A stretch of DNA of 64,000 nucleotides from Coffea arabica. Its lineage: Eukaryota > Streptophyta > Magnoliopsida > Gentianales > Rubiaceae. Below the pieces are notes generated by a model. The model had not been told where the DNA came from. It made no database searches and saw only the letters and a list, made by a program, of their open reading frames with translations. Each line of letters opens with the position of its first letter. The first letter of the stretch is position 1. The stretch covers positions 6,884,501 to 6,948,500 of the forward strand of contig NC_092317.1 of NCBI RefSeq assembly GCF_036785885.1, given 5' to 3'. A program made the position numbers and the translations under genes. Of this stretch, positions 21,829 to 33,046 are shown piece after piece.

Positions 21829-22466
21829 ATGATGAAGGCATCACTACTCTTTATCCTTTCATTCCTTGTCTTTTCCATTTCCACAAACTCCTCCATTACT
21901 TCAGCTGCTGAAGCACCCGAGCCAGTGCTCGATGTAGCTGGAAAGATGCTGCGAACTGACCGCCAATACTACATATTACCAGCAGCCAATGTCTTTGGCA
22001 AATTCAGAGGTGGAGGTCTTACACTATCCGGCATTGGCAAGAACACTTGCCCAACGGCTGTGTTTCAAGAAATGTCTGAGCAAACAATGGCATCCCCTTG
22101 TCATTTTTGCCTGTGAACCCGAAAAAAGGTGTGGTTCGAGTCTCCACAGATTTAAACATCAAATTTGCTTATCCAAATACCTGTGGCCAATCTCCAGTTT
22201 GGAGCATTGATAATTATGTTTATCCATCCGGTGACAGCTTTGTCAACATCGGTGGAGTTGTTGGAAATCCTGGTCCTAAGACTTTAAGCAGCTGGTTCAA
22301 GATTGAAAAATTTGGCTATCAGGATTACAAGCTCGTTTATTGTCCCGCGGTATGCAGCTATTGTAAAGTTATTTGCAAAGATGTTGGCATAGAGTACCAG
22401 AATGGCAAAAGACGTTTGCATCTCACGACTGATTATCCACTCAGGGTCGTATTCAAGCAGGCATAA
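21829..22466 (+). pseudogene. Frameshifted Kunitz inhibitor gene (KTI-3)
   Basis: Closely related to KTI-5 and KTI-7 over its full length, with signal peptide, PEPVLDVAGKMLRTDRQYYI and the C-terminal CPAVCSYCKVICKD. Near 22085 the A-run after GAGC is one base shorter than in KTI-5 (GAGCAAACAATGG against GAGCAAAAAAATGG). The frame shifts after EMSEQ and stops at 22116, so only the first third of the mature protein could be made. The rest is intact in another frame to 22466. Few other differences from KTI-5 suggest recent loss. A sequencing error in the A-run is possible, but the additional A-to-C change in that run favours a real mutation. Confidence 0.82.
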
Positions 22467-23137
22467 AGATGAGATTTTAGATGCGCTACATACATACATA
22501 CATAAAACACTGGTAATAAAGAAGCCTCCCTGGAAAAATGGGAAAAAACCATGTAATAAGGAAGCATTCAATTGCTTTTGTTGATGTATAAAATATGCAA
22601 GTAAACTATCTGAAGTTGCTTGCTCTTTCTTGTTTCGTAAGTTCATAATAAGGCAATAATTGTAACTACAGAAAATGTTGAAAATTATCACTAAACTATT
22701 TAAATTTTTTTTATTTTGGACATTAAAGTTTATATTTAGCCGAAAGTGGCATTCAATTAATTGGAACATACATTTTGCAGCCGAAAAGTATATGTTTTTA
22801 TTACTTTAGTGACTAAATATGAAAGTTATCACTATTGTAAGGTTCTTGAAACATCATTTTGCTACTTATATTTGGTTTCCTAGTCAATTCAATTTAAACT
22901 TCTTGTTTGATAATTTCTTGAGAAAAATTTTGTATTACTCGGGTGCCTTTTAGAAATTAAATATATAGGGGGAAGTATTGAAGCAAAAAAAAAAAAAAAA
23001 GAAAAGGTTGGTAGGAAATCAGTAACTATTCCATTGCGGCTTACCAGAGTTAAAAAATGATGATCATATTCTAACGGGTCACGGCCTCATGGGTCCATTC
23101 TTTATTCTTCATAACGATGACTGTATGGAATTAAGAA
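22467..23137. other. KTI-3 3' flank, shared with KTI-5 and KTI-7
   Basis: Collinear with 34974-35500 and 50453-51060. It begins with conserved CTGGTAATAAAG and CCATGTAATAAGG (likely 3' UTR), then AT-rich spacer. No gene seen. Confidence 0.6.
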
Positions 23138-23674
23138 GGGATAATTTCAGAAATCTCCCCGGAGGTTTCTAACAATTTCACTAATCTCCCTTGAGGTATA
23201 AAAAATTACACTGATCTCCCTTGGTAGAATAAGGGGCCCATTTGCTGACATCACTTAGCGTGAAATTACTCATGTACCCAAATACGTTATCTGAGATTAG
23301 AAACTAAAATCTAAGAATTAAGTAATTATGGCAAAAATCAACTAATTAACATAATTATCTGCTAATAGCATAAAAAGTATTGTGGAAGATATAAAATGGT
23401 GCGAATTTGCTATACCAATTGGCTCCATTTTGTGATTGACAGGACTTGACATGACCACATTTCAATGGTATACAAGAAAGACTCGGGCAAAACAAAAGAA
23501 GCACAGAGGAAACAAAATTTTTATTTCTCTTTTGGAAGTAATTTTTTAATCATACTTTTTCGTAGATGGACTGATTTTTTTACCAAATCATAAACTTCAA
23601 GGAAGGTTAATGTAATTTTTCAAATTTTAGAAGAGGTCGGTGAAATTGTTAGAAATCTCAGGGGAGGTTTCGAA
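23138..23674. mobile_element. MULE-a copy 2, degraded at the right end
   Basis: The left TIR begins GGGATAATTTCAGAAATC directly after ATGGAATTAAGAA, the same junction as copy 3 (35501) and copy 4 (51061), so the insertion predates duplication of the module. The right TIR is recognisable (GAAATTGTTAGAAATCTCAG) but its last bases and the second target copy are lost. Part of the interior is also deleted relative to copy 3. Confidence 0.7.
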
Positions 23675-25239
23675 ATGTTAGAAATTTTTGTCTCAAAGGG
23701 CAGTTATCCTTCATAAGTGAATTGCAAAGACATTGCCCTAGTTTGTTTAGATTACACATTATTTGCACATTATTTACATATATTGACTTGCTTGCATTAT
23801 CATCAAATTTTTCAATTACATTTTTATCTCACATACATCATATAAAAAAAAAAAGTTACAATATTTTTTCACAAAATTATTTCAAATAATCTACCATCCA
23901 AACACATAAGAGAGTTTGGCTCCGAGTGATCATAATCCTTTCAAACACCCTTTTACTCCGAGTAGCTACAAGTAATCTACTATCCAAACACCTTATTCTT
24001 TTCAGGAACGGCAAGAGAGTTTCGCTCTGAGTGATCATGATCCTTTCAAGGTTCCATTCAAGAAGGCATGATGGATTGATCATTGAATGCAGAAAAACGG
24101 CACATGCACAGAAGAGATGTTGTCACAGTTTGATGCTTTGTGGTTTAGTTTTTGAGGTTTTTGAAGCATGATTTTGTTACTTTTACCTGGTTTTCTTGTC
24201 AAATAATATCTTGGGAAAATTTTTGTACTATTTGGCTATTTCTTATTTATAAATTAAAATGTAGTAGGAAGTATCAATTGAAGCTAAAAAAGTCGGTAGG
24301 AAATCCACTAACTATTCCATCTTAGCTTACAAGAGTAAAAGACCTATATATTCGTTATCCTTCGTAACGTTGACTTGATACACAATTTGCTCTTGATATA
24401 ATTATAACAAACCTTATTGGCTATTGCAACTTGCAAATGCGTACCCAATTATTTCTAATTTGGGGGAGGAAAAAATTTTAATATTTAAAAGTTTGTTTTA
24501 GTTTCTGAAATTTAAATTTCTGCAATCAAGCATAAGATGTCTGCTTAGGGAGCGAGATTCTGGTGATGAACTTAATGGTGCTTAGACCGTACACTTTCTT
24601 TCTTTATTTTCCCCAATTCTTCTATGTCTGCATAGCATGTTGAGGGAATGGTGAGAATATGACCAAGCTGGTACAAACTTGTAGTGGTAGATTTTGCTGC
24701 TGAGTCCACGAACTTGAACTTAGTTTCAGAAGGTTGATCATAATTCGATAACTCTTGTGCAATAGTTAGCAAATTTTTATGAGCCACTCACTCTATTGTT
24801 AATCATCCATGTCCAAGACTTCAAATGTTGTTGTATGGTTGCTGCCACTGGCATTAAAAGTAATGAAATTGTATCACCTTTCATTGTTCAAAAATGTTGA
24901 TTGCCTTGGCATTTGCAATTTGCAATTTGGACAAACTTAGAGGACACTATGCACTTTCCAGGTATGATACAAGAAATAAATCTTATTATGGATGTTAGTT
25001 AGCATCCTCTATAAAAAATTGCTGGGGCTCATGACTTTGACTGGTGCCATGGGAGTTTTCTTCAAACACGCATTATTACTTTTTTTTTTTTTAGTTTTGT
25101 TTGACCATGGTGTTGTTAAACACGCATTATTAGTTATTATAGTTATTCTTTTCCCTGTCCTCATATGAATCAAAGTCTACAAGGAAATTAAAGAAAAGAA
25201 GGATTTCTTTGAAGTTTGTGTTTCAAAAGAAGAAAAAAA
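23675..25239. other. Module spacer between KTI-3 and RLK-B
   Basis: 23700-24560 matches 39892-40150 plus 41677-42260, and 51666-52320. 24570-25235 matches the DNA upstream of the RLK-E scrap (56890-57000, 59239-59319 and 60523-60825), where two later insertions interrupt it. No gene was recognised. The sequence supplies the empty target sites for the solo LTR, Hel-2 and the hAT element at 59320. Confidence 0.6.
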
Positions 25240-25984
25240 TGGTTTGAAGATTCGGCCGAGACGGAGACGACTCGGCCCCGAGACGAGACCACGATGAAAC
25301 AATACCGAGAAATGTGACTCGTCAAGAAATCGGCCGACACGTTACTGCTACGGGTTGAAACGGCCGAGTCACACCGAGTTATCCCGAATCAAATTGAATT
25401 TAATAAAAAATCTTTAGAAAAAAAGGAAAAAAGAATTAAAAAAGGGAAATCCGGGGACCTCTCTACTGTCTGTGTCAATCTCCTGTCAAATATGCAAGTA
25501 CTGATACTCCTTCATACAGGGAAAGAGATGCGAGTGATGGACACGTTACAAAAGACTTCGTGGAACCTTCTTTAGATTAATCATAGTGTTCCTATTCTAT
25601 TACCTTTACTTTAAGTGGGCAGTACCTTCACTTTAATTGGAACCAGCTCATGGTACAGTACCTTCACTTTAATCCCGCAGCTCACCCTATTTTGCTTTGT
25701 TTTCAAACTTTTAGGCTGATTTGGTTCTTATCTGTTAATTTTTTTTGTGATGCCATTATCTTAAATAATTGAAAGTACTTATTGTGTTTAATATGTATAA
25801 AAATAGTACATTTTACAAATTTTCTTTTGCTATTTTTTTATTATTTTTGTTTAACATACTTTTTTTATATTATTAACAATTTTTAGAATATTAAATGCTT
25901 TAAAATTTGCGTCTCACCGAGACCGCGACCGATATGTCGAGACCGATGTGGAATGTTCCGGGCCACGACCGCGACTTTGAACCA
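25240..25984. mobile_element. TIR element related to the MITE at 6404
   Basis: The ends are TGGTTTGAAG and CTTTGAACCA with CGAG-rich subterminal arms. The AT-rich core at 25810-25900 is the reverse complement of the core at 6490-6580, so this copy lies in the opposite orientation. It is about twice as long, with an extra segment at about 25440-25800. No target duplication is visible: the left flank matches the RLK-E upstream region and the right flank the RLK-A and RLK-D promoters, so a rearrangement occurred at or through the element. Confidence 0.62.
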
Positions 25985-26172
25985 TGGGTGGGAGGGAAGT
26001 AAGTATCAAACCAGCTGAAAAATGAAGATGAAGACAAGTCACAGCCAAATAGAGAATTCACATATGATGAAGAAGACCGTCTAATCCTAGCTGGGCTTGG
26101 CTTGTATTTTTAAGCGAAGACAAATGTTACCACATTATGCTCAAAAGCTAGAACAACCTTTCTAAGCAAGCT

Positions 26173-28644
26173 ATGGTAGTAGAGCAGAGATTCTTACGTT
26201 ATGCCATTTTTCTTGCTAGTCTGCTTCTGTCTTCCTTATCATCTCTGAATGCCCAAAAAGGAAATTATAATTCAACTGCCTATCTTCCTGCTTCGTGGAT
26301 CAACCAGGCCTCCAAGTCCCAGGAGATCAATGGCACGGATGAGACAACAGTGTTAGTCTTACCCATCCTCCTGAGAGGAAGTGATGGGCCAAGGTATGTG
26401 TGCGGCTTCTATTGTAACAAGGTAGAAGATCAATGCCTCTTTGGAGTCCTAATTTCCCAATATACACCTAACACTGATAATTATCTGCAGTCCCCCAAAT
26501 TGGTCTGGTCTGCTAACAGGAATAATCCTGTTCAAAGTAATGCAATGTTGCAACTTAAGGAAGACGGAGATCTGGTCTTGGCAAATTCTGACGGCACCTT
26601 AATATGGTCCAGCAATACGAGAGGAAAGTCTGTTTCAGGCTTAAACTTGACAGAAATGGGAAACCTCGTACTGTTTGGGCCCAACAATGAACCCATTTGG
26701 CAGTCTTTTGATCATCCCACCGACTCGTTACTTCTGGGACAGAAGCTGGCTCGTGGGCAGAAGCTGACGGCTAGTGTTTCAGCATCCAATTGGAGTCAAG
26801 GTCGGCTTTCTCTTGCTGTTGGCTCTGATAGCTTGTCAGCTTACACAGAGTCTGATCCACCTCAAATATATTATCTGTCCGGCGTTACGAATCCATATTG
26901 TGAGTTCAGAAACGGAAGCTTCAATGGTTTCACTATTCCTCTTGCATCAGTAACTCAATTCATAAGGTTTGAGCCTGATGGGCATTTAAAGTTATATCAG
27001 TGGGGGGCGGACGATGAATTTACAGAAGTTGTTGATCTTTTGACTTTTCTTAATGATTGTGATTACCCTATGGTGTGTGGCAACTACGGAATCTGTTCAA
27101 GGGGTCAATGTGGTTGTATTGAAACAACCAACGGCCAAGAGAGATATTTCAACGAAATAAAATCCAGACAACCTAATCTTGGATGTTCACTGGTCACTCC
27201 AATTTCCTGTGATCACTCCCAAGATCATACCCTTCTGGAACTAAAGAATACATCTTACTTTGCATATCATCAAAGCTCAGATAAAATAGAAACGCTAATG
27301 GAGGAATGCAAAAGTAAGTGTATGAGTAACTGTTCATGCAAAGCTGCTGTGTTTTATTATACAGATCAACCGCACCGAGATTTAGCAAGCAAGGGCTATT
27401 GCTTACTATTAAATGAAGTATTTTCTATTACTAACAATGAAAGATCACTTGATGATACAATTCTCCTTGTTAAGGTGCAAAATACTCGTGTCAATAAGTC
27501 AAGGCGTAAAACAGTTATACTGGCATCAACATTTGGTGCTTTCTTTGGTGTGGTATGTGTAGTCGGTTCTTGTCTGGTTCTTTTAATGAGAGTGTTCAGG
27601 GAATCCAATGAAACTGAGGGGGATTTTCTGAGCAAGGTACCAGGAATGCTTGCAAGATACTCTTATGAGAACTTGAAAGCTGTGACAGAAGATTTTAGTA
27701 AAAAACTTGGCGAAGGAGGATTTGGTTCTGTTTATGAAGGGGCACTAAGTAATGGCACGAAGATAGCAGTCAAGTGTCTTGATGGTTTCGCTCAACTGAA
27801 GGACTCCTTTATAGCGGAAGTGCAGATAATTGGTAGCATCCACCATGTTAACTTGGTAAAACTTATTGGTTTTTGTTTTGAGAAATCACACCGCCTTTTG
27901 GTTTATGAGTACATGGCTAATGGATCTTTGGATAAATGGATCTATGGTGGAAAGGAGAAACAATCTCTTCCATGGAGTGCAAGGAGAAGAATCATAACAG
28001 ACATTGCTAAGGGATTAGCTTATCTCCATGAAGACTGCAGTCATAAAATAATTCATTTTGACATCAAGCCCCAAAACATCCTCTTAGATCAAAACTTCAA
28101 TGCAAAAGTAGCTGATTTTGGATTGTCAAAGCTGGTTGAAAAGGATCAGAGCAGAGTTATTACAAGGATGAGAGGAACACCCGGGTATTTGGCCCCTGAA
28201 TGGTTGAGCTCCGTGATCACAGAAAAAGTGGATGTGTACAGCTTTGGCATCGTGATGTTGGAAATCCTTTGTGGGCGGAAGAATTTGGATTGGTCTCAGA
28301 TCGAGGAAGACAGGCACTTGCTGAGTGTCTTCAAGAGAAAAGCAGAAGAAGCAAGACTTGAAGACATGGTTGACAAAAATAATTTGGACATGCAGGTCCA
28401 CGTTCTGGAAGCTGTGGAGATGATGCAGATTGCTGCATGGTGTCTGCAGAGCAATTTCACCAAGAGGCCTTCAATGTCATTAGCGGTTAAAGTCCTTGAT
28501 GGTCTGGTGGCACCTGAAACCAATCTGGATTATGACTTCACAAAGCCATCAGCAGTTGAAACAGGGGCAGCTGGTGATCAAGAAAGAGAAGCTTTTCATA
28601 TTGCCAGTCCGCTGTTGCCTTCAACTTTATCTGGACCCAGGTAG
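26173..28644 (+). CDS. G-type lectin S-receptor-like Ser/Thr kinase, SD2-5 type (RLK-B)
   Basis: An 823-residue single-exon receptor kinase, the closest paralogue of RLK-A. Signal peptide about 1-26; lectin domain about 40-190 (LVWSANRNNPVQSNA, GDLVLANSDGTLIWSSNT, IWQSFDHPTDSLLLGQ); EGF-like VCGNYGICSRGQCGC near 300; PAN-like CKSKCMSNCSCKAA near 378; transmembrane helix about 445-470; kinase from about 505 with LGEGGFGSVYEG, AVKCL, HFDIKPQN (non-RD) and DFGLSK. All catalytic residues are present. The juxtamembrane and kinase parts are nearly the same as in RLK-A, while the N-terminal 75 residues differ most (an extra segment near QYTPNTDNYLQSPK). The ATG at 26173 follows a leader shared with RLK-A and RLK-D. 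It probably signals at the plasma membrane; ligand unknown. Confidence 0.93.
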   Translation: MVVEQRFLRYAIFLASLLLSSLSSLNAQKGNYNSTAYLPASWINQASKSQEINGTDETTVLVLPILLRGSDGPRYVCGFYCNKVEDQCLFGVLISQYTPNTDNYLQSPKLVWSANRNNPVQSNAMLQLKEDGDLVLANSDGTLIWSSNTRGKSVSGLNLTEMGNLVLFGPNNEPIWQSFDHPTDSLLLGQKLARGQKLTASVSASNWSQGRLSLAVGSDSLSAYTESDPPQIYYLSGVTNPYCEFRNGSFNGFTIPLASVTQFIRFEPDGHLKLYQWGADDEFTEVVDLLTFLNDCDYPMVCGNYGICSRGQCGCIETTNGQERYFNEIKSRQPNLGCSLVTPISCDHSQDHTLLELKNTSYFAYHQSSDKIETLMEECKSKCMSNCSCKAAVFYYTDQPHRDLASKGYCLLLNEVFSITNNERSLDDTILLVKVQNTRVNKSRRKTVILASTFGAFFGVVCVVGSCLVLLMRVFRESNETEGDFLSKVPGMLARYSYENLKAVTEDFSKKLGEGGFGSVYEGALSNGTKIAVKCLDGFAQLKDSFIAEVQIIGSIHHVNLVKLIGFCFEKSHRLLVYEYMANGSLDKWIYGGKEKQSLPWSARRRIITDIAKGLAYLHEDCSHKIIHFDIKPQNILLDQNFNAKVADFGLSKLVEKDQSRVITRMRGTPGYLAPEWLSSVITEKVDVYSFGIVMLEILCGRKNLDWSQIEEDRHLLSVFKRKAEEARLEDMVDKNNLDMQVHVLEAVEMMQIAAWCLQSNFTKRPSMSLAVKVLDGLVAPETNLDYDFTKPSAVETGAAGDQEREAFHIASPLLPSTLSGPR

Positions 28645-29699
28645 ATGGAAAGATTCAATGTGTATTTTCAGGTGATCATGATTTACTTTTTCTGAATGAC
28701 TCCTAGACAAATAATTTGCTAGTATACCGGTTCCGCTAGTATCAGCAACATGGTTCATTTTGATGAGTGTATCTACAAATTAATATCTAAAATGAATGAT
28801 GAATGATGGATTTTGATAGGATTTTGGTACTGCTGTTCATATGTCATTCCCTGGGCTACTAATTCTCATATTAATTGAGAAAGAGTAAAGGATTGTGGAA
28901 ACACGAGTTCTACAATTCAAACAAGCACATAACCAGTGGCCACTGGGAGTGCCTTTCAAGTCCCTCTCGAGGTGCTGGTTGAGGGATCAAATCCATTTAT
29001 CAGCATCAAACAAGAAAAGGATTTCTTGACTTCTCAAATCCAATGGGTGCCTTAGGATAGCCGTTTGATCCAGAGGTGGTTTTTGAATTCTCAATGATTC
29101 ACTAGGCCGCATGTTCCCTTCTCCTATGGTATTGGAGTAGATGTAAATGTTGACGTCTGACCCAAAAAAAAGAAAAATACCAAGCAGTCATCGGAGCATG
29201 CATCCTTCTTTAAGTTTAACTATGGAGAGGGTCTCTCGTAGACCGGGTCCATTATGTCACTAAATGCTTTTGAGATGATGGTCAAATGAGTGGATCTATT
29301 CTATAACAGGGAAAAAAAATGACATGCTCAAACACTTAATAGTACTTCAAAAAAAATCTCAATTTTCATGATTATATTTACTAGAGCTACAAGCTCGATC
29401 AAAATGAGTACAAGAATAGCGAATTTTTTTTAAATCTATGATTAGTACTATCTGTTTTTTAATCAGTATAATGATTTATGATGACCTAATTTAAGTCCAT
29501 ATGTTAAAACAGGACAAATCTTTTTACATAAAAGTAGAAATAAAAGAAGAGTGTTGAGAAGCAGCGCAATTTAGACTGTGCGGCCATTCAAGAACCTGCA
29601 TCTCTTGAATTACGAAAATTACTAATAAGTAACTTTGGACTATCCGATCGAAGTATATGAAATATGAAAATTACTAATGTTAGCGGCTATTTAAATTAC
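28645..29699. other. RLK-B 3' flank, no gene; possible SINE
   Basis: AT-rich flank unique to this module. Between about 28925 and 29175 lies a segment of normal GC content ending in an A-run (29162-29176). It contains GAGGGATCAAATCC, which resembles a pol III B box, so it may be a SINE; I see no target duplications. Nothing else was recognised. Confidence 0.35.
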
Positions 29700-30283
29700 T
29701 AATGCATGATAGTATAATTTCTCATTAATTAAGACTTCGACAGACATTAGCATTGACATTAGTGTTATGCTATAACCATTGACTAAGTTCGTATCCAGTC
29801 ATGCAAAATTTCCAGAGTAAAAGTGGGAATGAATCATACATATATAGTCAATAACGAGTTTCTTGTTAAACATCTGACCCCCATTAAATCTTACTTATTT
29901 AACATGCCATCTTGTCATTGCATTATGCGTTCCTAAGTTAGATAATAAATAAATATTAGTATTTGGTTTTTGAATCTCCGCTTAATGAGAATACTATTTT
30001 TTTACTAGCTAGTTAATAATATTATTTTGTCGAAATCTCATAGTTCTATCCGTCTAATATTTGTCTTGTTGGTTTTTTTTTTTTGAGGAATTTGTCTTGT
30101 AGGCTAGTGTGTCTAATTTATTGTTGCTTGTTATCACTCACGTTGCATCATTAACACTCGTACAAAACTAGCCCGCTTGATAATGTCCAGTCAGGTTGTC
30201 TTGGGGAAAAAAGTAGCCCACTGGATGTGGTCCAAGACTCAACCGGTAAGCCTACCAGGTCTCCCAGTGGCAACTTCCTCGAG

Positions 30284-30723
30284 TAGGGTCGCAAATGAGT
30301 TAAGTCGCTCGCGTGCGCTTGAAATTCAGTTCAATCAAAACTCGATTCAAGCTCGAACAATATTAAACTTGAATCAAATTCGAACTTGAACTCGAACATA
30401 AAAAAATATAGCTCGTTAGATCACGAGCTGCTCGATATTTTATATATGTATATATATATTATTTTTTATTTTATTAATAAAATTACATATATATTTCTAA
30501 TATTTTATTATTTATTAAAGCAAAAATTGCTATTTTATTTATTTTTTAAAAATTAAAATAATTATTTTTTATTTTTTAAAGTTCGAGTAGACTCGAGTTC
30601 GAACACGACTCGATTTGAATTTGAGGTGGAACTCGAGTTCAGTTTTACATTGAGAGTTCATCGAGTTCAAACTTGGTAAAATTGAATTGAAATTCAATTC
30701 GATTCGATTCATTTGCAACTCTA
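30284..30723. mobile_element. hAT-like MITE, copy in module 3
   Basis: Imperfect terminal inverted repeats TAGGGTCGCAAATGAG and CATTTGCAACTCTA enclose an AT-rich core flanked by TCGAG-rich arms. The flanking 8 bases are only partly alike. The same element sits at the same place in module 4 (44680-45136), so it inserted before the duplication. Confidence 0.55.
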
Positions 30724-30968
30724 CCTTAGTGAACTACAAGAATTTGCAATTCGGATTTCAACAGATCTAAACAATAATTATGTTCTCACCAAAAATTGTA
30801 ACGTCTGTCCATATTGATCATTTTGATTCTTCAAATGTCGACACTATTCCTAAAATGGGTAGGAAGGATGGAAGGAAAACCAGGTCCAATACCATATCAC
30901 ATTGACGTACCCAAATCGCATTTATTACGGAAGTTGGCTCAATATTGACAAGAGTTTGGGCTTTGATG

Positions 30969-31648
30969 CAGTGTTGTTATACTCGGATCGGACTAACTGG
31001 TACGCTCGGTCCGACTGTAAACTGGCCTTTTTTTCAATCTGATTTGAAGTACAAAATCGATTTGGAAAAAAATCAGTCAAAATCATTAAAATTTGGCTAA
31101 ACTAGTGACCTGATTTGACTAGTTGACCCGTTTCTCAAACTTTTTTTTCTTTTTTTTTAAACATAATTTGAGTTACCTAAATTTTAACATTTTTATTTAA
31201 TAATAAGAATAAGAAAACGCCATCCAGTTAGTGAAAATACCAAAATCACTCGCTTTCATGAATGATCTCTAAATCAAGATGTTTTCATCCTTATCTTCTT
31301 ATTAGTTTAGCATCAGTGATTCCATGCTGCATTAATTTGTTTTAATTTAATTTTTCAAGTAGTTTAGGAGAATGGACATATATTAGTCATGAATTTACAT
31401 TTTTATATATAATTATTAAGTGTATATTTGATTGCAAGTTTAATATTTTTGGAACATTTTGTATAATCAGCCGAATATAACCAAGAGCTTAATTTTAATA
31501 TTTCTGAAACTTATAAAAATAAAAAATAATTATGGCATTATGCTAACGTCAGTGAACTTTTTTGAAAAAGGTTCGACAAATCGGATTAGTTAACCCCTGA
31601 CCTAATAGTTTAGTTGAGTCGCTATCCGGTTTGAATTTAACAACATTT
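30969..31648. mobile_element. hAT-type element with 8-base target duplication, module 3 copy
   Basis: It starts CAGTGTTGTTATACTCGGA and ends with the imperfect complement TTTAACAACATTT. A perfect 8-base duplication, CTTTGATG, flanks it (30961-30968 and 31649-31656), the size expected for hAT. It is non-coding. The paralogous copy is at 45383-46077. Confidence 0.75.
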
Positions 31649-32333
31649 CTTTGATGTAAGCTTGTTTAATGTCCTACAGTTTGCAGGCATCGTTAAAACT
31701 AAAATGGAGACTGAGAAATGACATTCTTTTTGTTTTGAAGATTAAATTCTAAAATTTACGTTTTTAATTTGAACACTTGTGTTTATTTCTTTTAGTAGAC
31801 CAGTATTTGCATTATTTACATCACTAAAAAAATGCAACATGAAGTAGTTCCAACCCCACTGGCAAAAAAGTTAAAGATTTTTGAAGCCGAAAAGGAAGTG
31901 CACCAAGGATCAATTTCTTTGACTTGATGGAAACGCACTCCACAGGTTACAATTGGCCGAAGTACTAAGATTTGGACCAGCTTAAAAGATAAATTGGCAT
32001 ACTTCTTGTTCACAGTGATATTGCTGCAACATTTAGGCAATGAAGATCTTACTCCTGAGTGCTGGCTGACCTAAAAGACTACAATCCATCCCTGATCAAG
32101 TTCAAACGGTAGCTAAAGCCCGCCTGTAGCTTTTAATTGGTTTTGAGTCTACCTGTTTGTTTATACAAACTTGATAGAATTAATCAGTTCAGAGCGATAA
32201 AATCAGTCAAAATCTATCCAATCAAAATGGAAATGTAACAAATGTATTCGGAAAATCAGTTTCAGGCAGCCCACACCTCCAGCGTTTTTATAGTACGTAC
32301 ATGACATCCTTAATGCATTTGGAGTGGCATCAG

Positions 32334-32342
32334 CTATTTAAG
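32334..32342 (+). promoter_or_regulatory. TATA-like box of KTI-4
   Basis: CTATTTAAG followed by CAGAAGATTGTAGCC, identical to the KTI-6 box and 89 bases before the start codon. Confidence 0.55.
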
Positions 32343-32422
32343 CAGAAGATTGTAGCCATTTTCTACATCCTCAAACACTGCAATCTTTTCTTGGTTGAGT
32401 GATAAGCTAAGAAGTACTAACA

Positions 32423-33046
32423 ATGAAGATATCACTCATCTTCATGATTTCATTCCTTCCATTGTTCATTTCCATAGTCTCCTCCTTCTCTTCAGCTGCT
32501 GAACCCCAGCCGGTGCTCGATATAGCTGGAAATATGCTTCGAACTGACCTCTACTACTACATATTACCTGCCAAAGTCCGCGGCATGTTCAGAGGTGGAG
32601 GGCTTACATTATCGAGCATTGGCAATGACACTTGTCCGGTTGGCGTGTTTCAAGAATTGTCTGAGCAAAGAAATGGCATCCCCTTGACATTTTCGCCTTT
32701 GAAACCGAAAGATGGTGTTGTTCGTATATCGACAGATTTAAACATCGAATTTGCTTATCCAGAAACCTGTGGCGAATCTCCAGTTTGGAGGGTTGATAAT
32801 TATGTTGATCCATCGGCTGATAGCATTGTATCCATCGGTGGAGTTGTTGGAAATCCTGGTCCTGCGACTTTAGGCAGCTGGTTCAAAATTCAAAAATTAG
32901 GCTATGACTACAAGCTTGTTTATTGCCCCACAGTCTGCAGCTATTGTGATGTTATTTGCAAAGATGTTGGCATATTGTACCAGAATGGGGAAAGACGTTT
33001 GTTTCTGATCGATTATCCACTCAGGGTCGTATTCAAGCAAGCATGA
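32423..33046 (+). CDS. Kunitz-type inhibitor, miraculin-like (KTI-4)
   Basis: A 207-residue single-exon secreted Kunitz protein. Signal peptide about 1-25 (ends SSFSSAAEP), then PVLDIAGNMLRTDLYYYILP. Six mature cysteines (NDTC, PETC, CPTVCSYCDVICKD) support three disulfides. The exposed loop reads FSPLKPKDGVVRIS. It differs from KTI-6, its partner in module 4, at about 19 positions by eye, including loop residues (LKPKD against VKPRN) and MFRGGG against RFRGGG. No defects seen. Leader and promoter are shared with KTI-6. Confidence 0.93.
   Translation: MKISLIFMISFLPLFISIVSSFSSAAEPQPVLDIAGNMLRTDLYYYILPAKVRGMFRGGGLTLSSIGNDTCPVGVFQELSEQRNGIPLTFSPLKPKDGVVRISTDLNIEFAYPETCGESPVWRVDNYVDPSADSIVSIGGVVGNPGPATLGSWFKIQKLGYDYKLVYCPTVCSYCDVICKDVGILYQNGERRLFLIDYPLRVVFKQA

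Larger units (their letters stand above)
29700..32333. repeat. Segmental duplication: upstream part of module 3 (pair of 44088-46755)
   Basis: The stretch is collinear with 44088-46755 through the same order of landmarks: GATAGTATAATTTCTC, TTTGTCTTGTAGGC, two hAT-type elements at the same points, and the KTI promoter. It has no gene. The match starts abruptly near 29700; on the other side (44087) it abuts the broken RLK-C. That places the end of one module copy directly against the next. Confidence 0.7.

Noticed and set aside
22284-22769. Minus-strand frame of 161 codons, with repeats at 34791-35198 and 50270-50533
   Set aside because: It is the antisense of the inhibitor genes' 3' ends; conservation follows from the sense gene and the duplication.
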